From contig NC_011832.1 in assembly GCF_000021965.1 (NCBI RefSeq), positions 310,001-374,000 of the forward strand: DNA of 64,000 nucleotides, in the 5' to 3' direction. The notes under the pieces were generated by a model that saw nothing but the letters and a program-made list of their open reading frames with translations, ran no database searches and had not been told where the DNA came from. Position 1 is the stretch's first letter. The number at the start of each line of letters is the position of its first letter. The translations under genes were made by a program, and so were the position numbers. The DNA comes from Methanosphaerula palustris E1-9c. Its GTDB lineage: Archaea > Halobacteriota > Methanomicrobia > Methanomicrobiales > Methanospirillaceae. Positions 53,039-61,484 of the stretch are shown here, in pieces.

Positions 53039-53111
53039 GCCAGGGTAGGGTAGTTGGTCATCCTAGGGGACTGTGGATCCCCCGACCCGGGTTCAAATCT
53101 CGGCCCTGGCC
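53039..53111 (+). tRNA. tRNA-His (anticodon GUG)
   Basis: Acceptor GCCAGGG pairs with CCCTGGC and the discriminator is C, the tRNA-His type. The anticodon arm is GGGGA-CTGTGGA-TCCCC with anticodon GTG; the T arm is CCGGG-TTCAAAT-CTCGG. The base before position 1 is T, so the G-1 that histidyl-tRNA synthetase reads is not encoded. A T-rich tract follows at once and may end transcription. Confidence 0.95.
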
Positions 53112-53477
53112 TTTTCTTTTCATCTGGTTGTCCTGCAGGTGGGCATTGAACTGTTCATTTCTGTTCGGGATTTTGTTCTGTAATTCCTGCATGCTCCGGT
53201 ACCCGTCCTGCCAGTCGGCGCGATAATACGTTTTGTACTGCATTTTGGTGTTGTAACAACCAGGAACATGTATGATATCCGAGATACTCCTCTTCCGTGC
53301 GGAATCATATGGCACACCCTGTGTAGTATTCAGGCTATTCAGCAACGCGAGTCTGATCAACCTGTGGATCTCCTACAGCAACACTCTTCTGTTGACCACA
53401 GGTCTGATCGAACTGGACAGAGTTTTGAGGAAGAGGATCTCCTGGTGGCCGCCAAGGTTCCTGAGAAAAAAGGATTT
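53112..53477. other. Intergenic region without recognised gene
   Basis: These 366 bp lie between tRNA-His and the convergent surface-protein gene. Short frames exist on both strands without start signals or similarity. The first 15 bp are T-rich and may end the tRNA transcript. Confidence 0.5.
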
Positions 53478-54464
53478 TTACCGTCGGTTGTGAATCATCA
53501 GGCATGCAAGGCCGAGTCCGATCAGGGTGATCAGTGCAAAGGGTGCGCCAGCTGGCTGGGTGGTGGAGGTGTTGGCAGTTGTTGCAGCCCCGGACAGGTC
53601 TGTCGTAGTTTCAGTAATCTTCGTTCCGGTAGATGTAACAACCTCTCCTGGCTGCCCCGTCGTCGTGGAGACCGGTGGGGTGACGCTGATGACCGGGGTT
53701 ACGTTCGCTGTCATGTTTGCGGTCGTGTTGTTCGCTACAGGAGTGGCTGTCCAGGTCGCCCCAGTGTAATCATTCGAGCCTGAAGCACTGCTACCGCCCG
53801 GAATCAGCGTCGGGATGATGGCCGGCAGGGTTCCCTGCTCAAGGAAGAAGGTATCTTTGTAGGCGATGGTGTCGTTCGCCAGGATCTCAACATCGATGGT
53901 GGCGGGGTTTGCCGAGTAGGCTGAGGTGTTCAGGTCAAAGTTTTCTGGTCCGTCGACCTTGGTTCCATTGAGTTCAGCGGTGCTCGTCACAATCTTCGCA
54001 CCGGCCATCGGTGTTGCGACCCATTTTGTGATCACGGTTCCCTCCACGATCTCGTTCAGCGTGTTATTGTGTGAGAACAAACCGTTCACCGAGGAACCGT
54101 TATAACTCATCTCGTGGTACTGGCCCTCCTCTTTGATCTCTCCAGGCTGGATCTCGTACTCCCCGATAGTCACCGAGTTTTCGGTGGTGTTTGTTTCAGA
54201 GATAGTGAAGGCAGCCCCGCTGATCTCAAATGGGATGGTGATATTGGAGTTGCCAAAGACGTTGGCGAGTGATTGTATCTCCTGGTGGTTGGTCACCTTC
54301 AAATCAAAGAAGGTGCCATTGGTCATCCCTGATACATTGACCGTCAGATTCTCCCCGCTCTTGAGCGAGTGTTTATCAGAAGTGATCGAGAGCGCTGAGA
54401 CCGGTCCTGCAAGCATGCAGACGAGGCATAGCACCGCGATCATATACCATATCTTGTCTTTCAT
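53478..54464 (-). CDS. Secreted, membrane-anchored surface protein (paralogue 1)
   Basis: A 328-residue exported protein. It has a signal peptide (MKDKIWYMIAVLCLVCMLAG, cut after VSALS), an Asn/Thr-rich beta-type domain of ~210 residues with many N-glycosylation sequons, and a Thr/Val-rich linker. It ends in PAGAPFALITLIGLGLACLM then HNRR, a hydrophobic helix with basic end that looks like an archaeal sorting or anchoring tail. It shares its first ~200 residues with the protein at 55161. Function is unknown. Confidence 0.82.
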   Translation of the reverse strand: MKDKIWYMIAVLCLVCMLAGPVSALSITSDKHSLKSGENLTVNVSGMTNGTFFDLKVTNHQEIQSLANVFGNSNITIPFEISGAAFTISETNTTENSVTIGEYEIQPGEIKEEGQYHEMSYNGSSVNGLFSHNNTLNEIVEGTVITKWVATPMAGAKIVTSTAELNGTKVDGPENFDLNTSAYSANPATIDVEILANDTIAYKDTFFLEQGTLPAIIPTLIPGGSSASGSNDYTGATWTATPVANNTTANMTANVTPVISVTPPVSTTTGQPGEVVTSTGTKITETTTDLSGAATTANTSTTQPAGAPFALITLIGLGLACLMIHNRR

Positions 54465-55160
54465 TTGTGAATCCCCGTCTCCACGATTTTATGTCCCTGT
54501 TCTGGATCATACGCTGGGACGATCACTCTTGCCAGGTTATGAATGTTTCTTTGTATTGTTGATACTCAATTTAAACATGCCTATTTCATTCCGGATATGC
54601 CGGCAAGGGCCTGGGGTTATGTTATGGGATCGTTGAATCGGGCCAGGATACGGGCACAACAAACCCCTGGACTGCAGGAATCCCGGGTAATCACTGTTGA
54701 GAACCGATCCGACGTTTTGTTTCGCACCTGACTCTGAGGTACAGGCCGTACCTCTCAATGGAGGGTTCTGTTTTTTTTGAAGGCCGCCCCTGTGAACACT
54801 GTGGTGATTCGAGGAGCGCTATCAGGTCGGGCCAGCTGCCTGTTGGATTGGGATCAGGTCACATCACCGGTCTGGTTGAGGATGGTTGATCTTCTTCTCC
54901 CTGTCATTACCTAAAAGATCATTCTCCAGAACAGGAATTTTTGGGAACGATCACATCTGTGTGAGGATGTCGCCCCCCCAATTCAGTATTGGTTGTACGT
55001 CGATGACGGGGTAGGATTGAAACAATATCAGCGATCCGATCAGTGATATCCCCCTGGTGATCGCTCCGTTCCTCGATGGTAACGAATTTCGGATTAAGAA
55101 AAGGCCCCAATTCTGTTCAAGGAGATCGATTAAAAATAGGTGATGTGAGTATGGTTTTCT
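54465..55160. other. 696-bp intergenic region between surface-protein paralogues
   Basis: No protein gene can be supported. The part near 54464 is the promoter of paralogue 1. A hairpin with a T-run lies at 54736-54778. Around 54919-55110 a 63-codon minus-strand frame exists but has no recognisable product. A lone GGATTGAAAC at about 55013-55022 resembles a CRISPR repeat end but is single. Confidence 0.5.
54736..54778 (+). terminator. Hairpin followed by T-run
   Basis: GAGGTAC and GTACCTC pair perfectly across AGGCC (54736-54754). Eight T follow at 54771-54778. On the plus strand this has the shape of a terminator, although no plus-strand gene is known just upstream. Confidence 0.45.
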
Positions 55161-55925
55161 TCACTGTCCGCTGACCCATCGCCAGAAGGAGGTGAGCAAC
55201 CCTGTGAGTGGATCCGATCCTGAACCACTGCTGGTATTTGGCAGGGTCTCATTGGCAATGATGGAGAACGTATCATTGTAGGCGATGGTGCCGTTTGCAC
55301 TGATCTCGACATTGACGGTGGCGGGGTTCTCAGAGTACATCGAGGTGTTCATGTCAAAGGTTTCAGGTCCGTCGACCTTGGTTCCGTTGATTGTAAAGCC
55401 GTTCGTCACATACTGTGCACCGGCCATCGGTGTCGCAACCCATCGGGTGCTCATGTTTCCCTGCACGATCTCATCGAGTTTGTTGGTCCGGGAGAACAGA
55501 CCGTTCACTGAGGAACCGTTGTAGACCAGTTCGTGGTACTGGCCCCCTGCTTTATTCTCGTAGTTCCCGACGATCATCGTGTTTTCGGTGGTGTTCATCT
55601 CCGACATGGTGAAGGCAGCGTTACCGATCTTAAATGGAATAGTGATATTGAGGTTGCCGAATGCGCTAGTATTGGTGTTGCCGGATGCACTGGTAAATGA
55701 GGACATATCCTGATGATTAGTCACATTCCACTGGAAAAAAGTGCCGTTGGTCATCCCCGAGATATTGAAGGTAACATTCTCTCCATTCATAATAGTGTTG
55801 TTTGTCGTCCCAGAAACAATCGTTCCTGAGGCATTGAGCATCGTTACCGAAAGTGCCGAGGCCGGTCCTGCAAGTAAGCAGATGAGGCCAAGCACCACGA
55901 TCATATACCAGTTCTTTTTAATCAT
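55161..55925 (-). CDS. Secreted surface protein (paralogue 2, no anchor)
   Basis: A 254-residue exported protein with a signal peptide (MIKKNWYMIVVLGLICLLAG, cut after ASALS). The body aligns with paralogue 1: ISGMTNGTFF, SSVNGLFSRTNKLDEIVQG, RWVATPMAGAQYVTNGFTIN, GTKVDGPETFDMNTSMYSEN. It has many N-glycosylation sequons. It lacks the Thr-rich linker and C-terminal hydrophobic anchor of paralogue 1 and ends FWRWVSGQ, so it may be released, or truncated. The upstream 20 bp resemble those of paralogue 1, indicating duplication with the ribosome site. Confidence 0.8.
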   Translation of the reverse strand: MIKKNWYMIVVLGLICLLAGPASALSVTMLNASGTIVSGTTNNTIMNGENVTFNISGMTNGTFFQWNVTNHQDMSSFTSASGNTNTSAFGNLNITIPFKIGNAAFTMSEMNTTENTMIVGNYENKAGGQYHELVYNGSSVNGLFSRTNKLDEIVQGNMSTRWVATPMAGAQYVTNGFTINGTKVDGPETFDMNTSMYSENPATVNVEISANGTIAYNDTFSIIANETLPNTSSGSGSDPLTGLLTSFWRWVSGQ

Positions 55926-56091
55926 TTATGAATCACCGTCCGCACATACGTCCCACTTCAAAGCTGTGCTCCGAGACGCCTGTATATGATGTAGATATAT
56001 ATTTCTTAATATATCTCTTTCCTATCTAAATCTATCTACCCGCATTGGGATGTACCCGTCGTGGGGTGCACAAATCAGGGCGTCGTTCCGG

Positions 56092-57417
56092 TCAGAGCCG
56101 GCGCCGGGATAAGAGCGCGACAAACCCTAGGGCTGCAAGGACTGCTGGGAGTAGGGGCATCGGGCTCTTTTGTGGGTCTGTTGCCACTGTCAGGACCTCG
56201 GAGGTGTTGTTCCGGGTTCCATTCTTTGCTGGCGTGATATTGACTGCTACAGTCTTGTTTGAGGGCGTCCCGTTCTTTGCCGCGGTGGCATTGATCGTTG
56301 CTGTTTTGTTTGTGGATGTTCCGTTCTTTGCAACGGTGGCATTCTTGACGGTGCTCGTCTTGTTCGGGGTAATCGCGGTTGTGAACAGGTACGATGTTCC
56401 ATCTTCGCAGCCGACTCCGATAGATGTGCCGTCGCCAGAGACTGCCAGAGCGGTCGGCCTGGTCGACAGGTCGTATCCCCAGCGCAGGGTCCCGTTCTGG
56501 AAGAAGACCTGCACCTTTTTGTCCATCGAGCCGGCCGCGATCACCGAGGCGTCGTCAGAGAGCGCCACCAGGTTGGCCCAGTCGCCGGTTGGGTTGGACC
56601 AGATAACATCGCCGGTCTCGTCGAGGAGGGTGACTTTCTTATCCTCGGTTCCAGCGACGGTGCGGGTGCCATCGGTGCTGGTGGCCAGGGAGTCGACCCT
56701 GCCGCCGGTGTCGTATTCGCCGACCTTCTCGGCAGAGGTGTTGGTGGCGTTGTAGAGGAGGACCGAATGGGAGCCGCCGATTATCACCAGCGTGCCGTTG
56801 GCCGCGAGGGCGAGGGCCGAGGGGGTATCGAAGTCGGTCTTCCAGCGGACTTTTCCCGCCCGGGTATAGAGGTACAGGCCCTGGCTGTCGGTAGCTGCGA
56901 TCACCGAGCCGTTCCTGGTGGTGGCGAGGTTCAGAACCGTGGTTGACTCTTTTTTGATGACCGCTGTAGCCCCGACCTTCGAGCCGGTTCCGTTGTAGAT
57001 CTGAAGCGTTCCCTGCTTATCCCCGGTCACGACGGTTCCACCATCACCCGAGACGGCCACATGGACCATCGGTTCGGTGCCGGCGCTCCAGCGCGCGGTC
57101 CCGTTGGGGAAGAAGACATGGATGCCGTCGTCCATCGCCGCGGCGATCCTGGTTCCGTCTGTGCTCATGCCGACTGAGTTCGCCTGCAGGAACGAGCCGA
57201 ACTCGGCTCCGGTCTTGTTCAGGATGGAGAAACTGCTGCCTCCGAGTGCGACCGTAGCCCCGTTCTTTGAGAGCGCGAGATCGACCACCTGGTCGGTCGT
57301 TGACTGACTGGAGGCCGTGTGGGTCCAGAGCGGAGTCTGGGCTGCGGCACAGGTGACTGCGATCAGCAGGAGGAGGATTTCAAAGAGCAGACGGTAGGTC
57401 TTCACCATTAATTTCAT
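56092..57417 (-). CDS. Secreted beta-propeller surface protein
   Basis: A 441-residue exported protein. It has a signal peptide (LLFEILLLLIAVTCAAAQ, cut near residue 26), then seven or so WD40/PQQ-like blades (repeating patterns such as VALSDDASVIAAGSMDKKVQ, then VFFQNGTLRWGYDL, and LAVSGDGTSIGVGCEDG). A Lys/Asn/Thr-rich linker repeats VAKNGTxxNKT-like units. It ends SPMPLLPAVLAALGFVALLS then RRRL, a tail that resembles archaeosortase-type or membrane-anchor signals. It probably displays a propeller at the cell surface; the ligand is unknown. ATG 57408 is an alternative start. Confidence 0.83.
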   Translation of the reverse strand: MKLMVKTYRLLFEILLLLIAVTCAAAQTPLWTHTASSQSTTDQVVDLALSKNGATVALGGSSFSILNKTGAEFGSFLQANSVGMSTDGTRIAAAMDDGIHVFFPNGTARWSAGTEPMVHVAVSGDGGTVVTGDKQGTLQIYNGTGSKVGATAVIKKESTTVLNLATTRNGSVIAATDSQGLYLYTRAGKVRWKTDFDTPSALALAANGTLVIIGGSHSVLLYNATNTSAEKVGEYDTGGRVDSLATSTDGTRTVAGTEDKKVTLLDETGDVIWSNPTGDWANLVALSDDASVIAAGSMDKKVQVFFQNGTLRWGYDLSTRPTALAVSGDGTSIGVGCEDGTSYLFTTAITPNKTSTVKNATVAKNGTSTNKTATINATAAKNGTPSNKTVAVNITPAKNGTRNNTSEVLTVATDPQKSPMPLLPAVLAALGFVALLSRRRL

Positions 57418-58004
57418 TTGGACTGAATTGATATTTAGACTATCGTCTTGAACGATCCGGTACTATTGCCTGCCCCACATCTGGCCGGAGATGTTCTCAA
57501 AGAAGCCGGTGAAGAGAATCGGTATATCCCCGGGGATAGTGCTGACCAGTCCCTGCGCTCTGACTTTCACGGGGAGTTGTCCGGTCAGAAATGGGGTGGT
57601 CGTCTTGTTCTCTCCGGCTGCCGGCAGGAATGATCCGGCGATGCAAACCATTAACTTGGTGGAAAAAAAAGGGTGATGGATAATATATATGACTATTATC
57701 CAGTTGTGGGGTTGATTATATGATAGTGTGCCTTAATTTTCTGGTTTCATCAGTACTCAATTGGATGAATCCCCTACAGGATCATTCTTCGTCCATTCCC
57801 TCCCTGATTCTCAATACGTCCAGAGGTGGGTCATTACCGCCCAGTTATTTATGATGTCTGCCATATCGAGGTGTTGCATGCTGTTCAAACCCCCTTCACG
57901 AGAGATGATCCCGATCCCCCCTGATGTCCTTTCTGTCCCACTACGATCGATCTCTTCATGTCTGAATTTTTCTTCTGGTTTGAACTGGGGGTTGATCGCG
58001 CCTT
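57418..58004. other. Intergenic region before the glycan cluster
   Basis: Nothing is firmly supported in these 587 bp. A minus-strand frame at 57463-57651 (62 codons) reads TGQLPVKVRAQGLVSTIPGD then IPILFTGFF and could be a surface-protein relic. AT-rich stretches at 57660-57745 could hold a promoter. Confidence 0.45.
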
Positions 58005-58253
58005 ATGTACCGTGACCGTCGGATCAGGGCCGCCATCCCTGTGTACAACGAGGAACTGCCGATCGGGGAGACGCTCGCGTCCATCCCTGACTTTGTCGAC
58101 GCAATCTATGGTGTCAACGACTGTTCGAAGGACCGGACGCAGCAGACAGGTGGGATGAGGTTGGCTGCTGACCCTTCTTCCTTCCCATGCACTGTCCCTC
58201 CTTCTGAGATGAGGACGCCGGCCTCCCTCGAACAGATAATCGAGGTTCGGTAA
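58005..58253 (+). pseudogene. Truncated GT2 glycosyltransferase N-terminus
   Basis: The first ~45 residues match the start of a family 2 glycosyltransferase: IRAAIPVYNEELPIGETLAS, then YGVNDCSKDRT, the nucleotide-sugar pocket with VNDxS-type aspartate. After that the frame reads unrelated sequence to a stop at 58251-58253. The DxD and acceptor domains are absent, so it cannot be active. The stop overlaps the wecB start. Confidence 0.78.
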
Positions 58254-59389
58254 TGATCGCCATCATCCTCGGCACCCGGCCGGAGATCATCAAGATGTCC
58301 CCGATCATCCGGGTGTGTGAAGCACAGGGGGTTGACTACTTCATCCTCCACACCGGTCTGTATTACTCGCACGAGATGGATCGGGCCTTCTTCGAGGAAC
58401 TCGACCTTCCTGAACCGAAGTACAACCTCGATGTGGGATCCGGTACCCACGCCGACCAGACCGGTCGGATCATGGTCGGGATCGAGAAGGTCCTGATGGA
58501 GGAGAAGCCAGAGATCGTTCTCGTCCAGGGCGACACCAATACGGTTCTCGCCGGTGCGCTTGCCGCTGCCAAACATCACATCAAGGTCGGCCACGTCGAG
58601 GCCGGCCTCAGATCCTTTGACCGGACGATGCCCGAGGAGATCAACCGGGTGGTCGCCGACCATCTCGCTGCTCATCTCTTCGCCCCCACGGAGACAGCCC
58701 GGCAGAATCTCCTCGCGGAGGGTGTCGAGGATTACAGGATCTGCGTGACCGGCAACACCATCGTCGACGCGGTCTTCCAGAATCTGGAGTTGTCGAAGAA
58801 GAAGGCGACCATCCTCAAAGACCTTGATTTAAAGCCGGGGGAGTACTTCCTGGTGACCTCCCACCGGCAGGAGAATGTCGCCTCTCCCGAGACTCTGCGT
58901 TCGATCATCACGGGGCTTGAGGCGATCCACCAGGAGTACTCACTTCCGATCATCTTCCCGATGCACCCCCGCACCCGGAAGATGGTCGAGCAGTTCACGA
59001 TCCCGCTGGACGGAATACCTGTCATTGAGCCCGTCGGCTTCCTCGACTTCTTACAACTCGAATCCAGCGCCCGCCTCGTCCTGACCGACTCCGGTGGCGT
59101 GCAGGAGGAGACCTGCATTCTGGGCGTGCCCTGCGTCACCTTCCGGGAGAGCACCGAGCGGCCGGAGACGATCGAGGTGGGCTCGAACGTGCTGGCCGGG
59201 ATCAGGGCCGGCGAGATCCTGGCCGCTGTCCGACAGATGCTCTCCCGGCCCCGGACCTGGAAGAATCCCTATGGGGACGGTATGGCGGGTCGACTCATCA
59301 TCACGATGTGCAGCGGCAAGGCTGGCGGACTCCCTGTCACGGTGGGGAACGGCATCCCGTTGCAGAACGATTATTCAATGATTCGGTGA
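58253..59389 (+). CDS. wecB: UDP-N-acetylglucosamine 2-epimerase (non-hydrolysing)
   Basis: Interconverts UDP-GlcNAc and UDP-ManNAc for surface glycans. It is 378 residues. Start IAIILGTRPEIIKMSPIIR is diagnostic. VQGDTNTVLAGALAA is near residue 85, GHVEAGLRSFDRTMPEEINR near 107 and LTDSGGVQEE near 279, which holds catalytic and UDP-binding residues. Its ATG overlaps the stop of the GT2 remnant. It uses the UDP-GlcNAc made by the glm operon (pathway inference). Confidence 0.95.
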   Translation: MIAIILGTRPEIIKMSPIIRVCEAQGVDYFILHTGLYYSHEMDRAFFEELDLPEPKYNLDVGSGTHADQTGRIMVGIEKVLMEEKPEIVLVQGDTNTVLAGALAAAKHHIKVGHVEAGLRSFDRTMPEEINRVVADHLAAHLFAPTETARQNLLAEGVEDYRICVTGNTIVDAVFQNLELSKKKATILKDLDLKPGEYFLVTSHRQENVASPETLRSIITGLEAIHQEYSLPIIFPMHPRTRKMVEQFTIPLDGIPVIEPVGFLDFLQLESSARLVLTDSGGVQEETCILGVPCVTFRESTERPETIEVGSNVLAGIRAGEILAAVRQMLSRPRTWKNPYGDGMAGRLIITMCSGKAGGLPVTVGNGIPLQNDYSMIR

Positions 59390-59396
59390 TAGTTAC

Positions 59397-60338
59397 ATGG
59401 AAACTCACAGCATTCTTGTTACTGGCGGCGCAGGCTTCATTGGCACCAATCTTGTCAACGAACTCGAGCGTCGGGGTCATGAGGTCGTCGCCCTCGATCT
59501 TCTGAACAACGATCGGGAGCACTACATCCGTGCGGATTCGAAGAATTACCGGCAATTGGAGCGGGTCTTCGATCGTTCAGCGTTTGATTATGTTTATCAT
59601 CTCGCCGCGGAGTACGGCCGCTGGAATGGCGAGGACTACTATGAGAACCTCTGGCAGACCAACGTGATCGGTACCAAGCATATGCTCCGCCTTCAGGAGA
59701 AGCTGAAGTTCCGGATGATCTTCTTCTCCAGCGCCGAAGTCTACGGCGATTATAATGGCATCATGTCCGAGGATGTGATGATGGATAATCCCATCAAGGA
59801 TACCTACCAGATGAACGATTACGCCATCACCAAGTGGGCAGGTGAACTGATGTGCATGAACTCGGCCACGATGTTCGGTACCGAGACGGTCCGGGTCCGG
59901 CCGGTGAACTGCTATGGGCCGCATGAGCACTATACCCCTTACCGCGGCTTCATCCCGAAGTTCATCTACCACGCCCTCTTCAACAAACCCTATACCGTCT
60001 ACAAAGGGCACAAACGGATCATCGACTTCGTCGAGGACTCCTGCAGGACCTGGGCGAACATCGTCGACAACTTCATTCCTGGAGAGGTCTACAACGTCGG
60101 CGGCCGGCCTGAGTGGGAGCGGGATATCAAGGAGTACTCTGATATTATTCTCAACGCCGTCGGCAGGGACGACTCGCTGGTCACCTACGAAGAGGCCGAG
60201 CCGTTCACCACAAAGGTAAAGACGATGGACTTCACAAAGGCGGTCCGTGACCTCAAGCACGACCCTAACGTTTCACCGGAAGAGGGGATCCAGAGGACGG
60301 TCGAGTGGATGAAGAAATATTACCGGATCGAGGAGTAG
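59397..60338 (+). CDS. NAD-dependent sugar-nucleotide epimerase/dehydratase 1
   Basis: A 313-residue extended short-chain dehydrogenase. The NAD loop is VTGGAGFIGTNLVNELERRG at residues 8-27, the catalytic motif is DYAITKWAGE near residue 140 (YxxxK), and the Ser is in FFSSAEVYGD near 110. NCYGPHEHYTPYRGFIPKF is the substrate region. Dehydration, epimerisation or decarboxylation of an NDP-sugar are all possible. It sits 7 bp after wecB. Confidence 0.9.
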   Translation: METHSILVTGGAGFIGTNLVNELERRGHEVVALDLLNNDREHYIRADSKNYRQLERVFDRSAFDYVYHLAAEYGRWNGEDYYENLWQTNVIGTKHMLRLQEKLKFRMIFFSSAEVYGDYNGIMSEDVMMDNPIKDTYQMNDYAITKWAGELMCMNSATMFGTETVRVRPVNCYGPHEHYTPYRGFIPKFIYHALFNKPYTVYKGHKRIIDFVEDSCRTWANIVDNFIPGEVYNVGGRPEWERDIKEYSDIILNAVGRDDSLVTYEEAEPFTTKVKTMDFTKAVRDLKHDPNVSPEEGIQRTVEWMKKYYRIEE

Positions 60339-60341
60339 ACG

Positions 60342-61451
60342 ATGACAGACTTTCATGAATTTTTCCAGGAGAAGACGATCCTCGTCACCGGCGGGGCCGG
60401 CGCGATCGGCGGGAACCTCGTGCGGCGACTGAACAACCTCGGGGCGAAGAAGATCCTGATCCTCGACAGCCTCTCGTCCTCCTATGAATGGAACATGGAG
60501 GCTGGGGATCGGATTCAGTTCATCAAGGGGGATATCCTCGACGAGGAGAAACTGCGGTGGACGTTCAAGCAGAAGCCTGACATCGTCTACCACCTCGCGG
60601 CCCACTTCGCGAATCAGAACTCGGTCGACAACCCCGAGACCGATCTGATGGTCAACGGCATCGGGATCCTGAAGGTTCTTCAGTACGCCCAGATGGTCGG
60701 CGTCGAGCGGTTCGTCTACTCATCGTCGGGCTGCGGGGTCTACGGCCTCGAGTCAAAGATGCCGTTTAAAGAGGACGACGTCTCGATCCACCTCCACACC
60801 CCCTACCAGGTTACGAAACTGCTCGGGGAGCTGTACACCAATTACTTCCACAACATGTACGACCTCCCGATCGTGAACGCCCGGTTCTTCAACTCCTACG
60901 GTCCGGGGGAGGTGCCTGGCCGGTACCGGAATGTGATCCCGAACTTTTTCTACTGGGCGATGAAGGGGCTGCCCCTGCCGATCACCGGCGAAGGGACCGA
61001 GACCCGCGACTGGACCTACGTCGGTGATATCGTGAACGGCCTGTTACTGATGGCCTACCGGGACGAGGCCATCGGCGAGGCGTTCAACCTCGGCAACGGG
61101 GAGGAGCAGCGGGTGATCGATATGGCAAATACGGTGAACGCCCTGACCGGGAATGAGGCAGGGATCACGTTCACCCCGCGGAGGGACTGGGACGTGAAGA
61201 CGCGGCTCCTCTCCTGTATCGATAAGTCACGAGTTGTCCTTGGGTACGAACCGCAGACGACGTTCTCGAAGGGTCTGGAGAATACGTACGAGTGGTTTGT
61301 CGAGAACTGGGAGAGCATCGATACGCACGCGGAGTTCCCCAGAGTTCGTAGAGATGTAAAGAATGAACAGGATCAGGGTGTTCTCACCAAACCCCCGAAT
61401 TGCGTCAGGTATCCGAATTCTGATGGAGATTCGTCTCCCTCAACCATATAA
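60342..61451 (+). CDS. NAD-dependent sugar-nucleotide epimerase/dehydratase 2
   Basis: A 369-residue extended short-chain dehydrogenase. NAD loop VTGGAGAIGGNLVRRLNNLG is near residue 15; YSSSGCGVYG near 126 and TPYQVTKLLGELY near 150 give the Ser and YxxxK. RFFNSYGPGEVPG follows. The enzyme ends near WFVENWESIDTHAEFP; the last ~35 residues look like an unrelated tail. A fragment homologous to its C-terminus lies at 62868-63029. It follows epimerase 1 by 3 bp. Confidence 0.9.
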   Translation: MTDFHEFFQEKTILVTGGAGAIGGNLVRRLNNLGAKKILILDSLSSSYEWNMEAGDRIQFIKGDILDEEKLRWTFKQKPDIVYHLAAHFANQNSVDNPETDLMVNGIGILKVLQYAQMVGVERFVYSSSGCGVYGLESKMPFKEDDVSIHLHTPYQVTKLLGELYTNYFHNMYDLPIVNARFFNSYGPGEVPGRYRNVIPNFFYWAMKGLPLPITGEGTETRDWTYVGDIVNGLLLMAYRDEAIGEAFNLGNGEEQRVIDMANTVNALTGNEAGITFTPRRDWDVKTRLLSCIDKSRVVLGYEPQTTFSKGLENTYEWFVENWESIDTHAEFPRVRRDVKNEQDQGVLTKPPNCVRYPNSDGDSSPSTI

Positions 61452-61484
61452 TTTGTTATGCCATCGATACTCGAGGCAGACTGA

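Noticed and set aside
55013-55022. GGATTGAAAC resembling the end of a CRISPR repeat
   Set aside because: It occurs once only, with no repeated unit or spacer pattern nearby.
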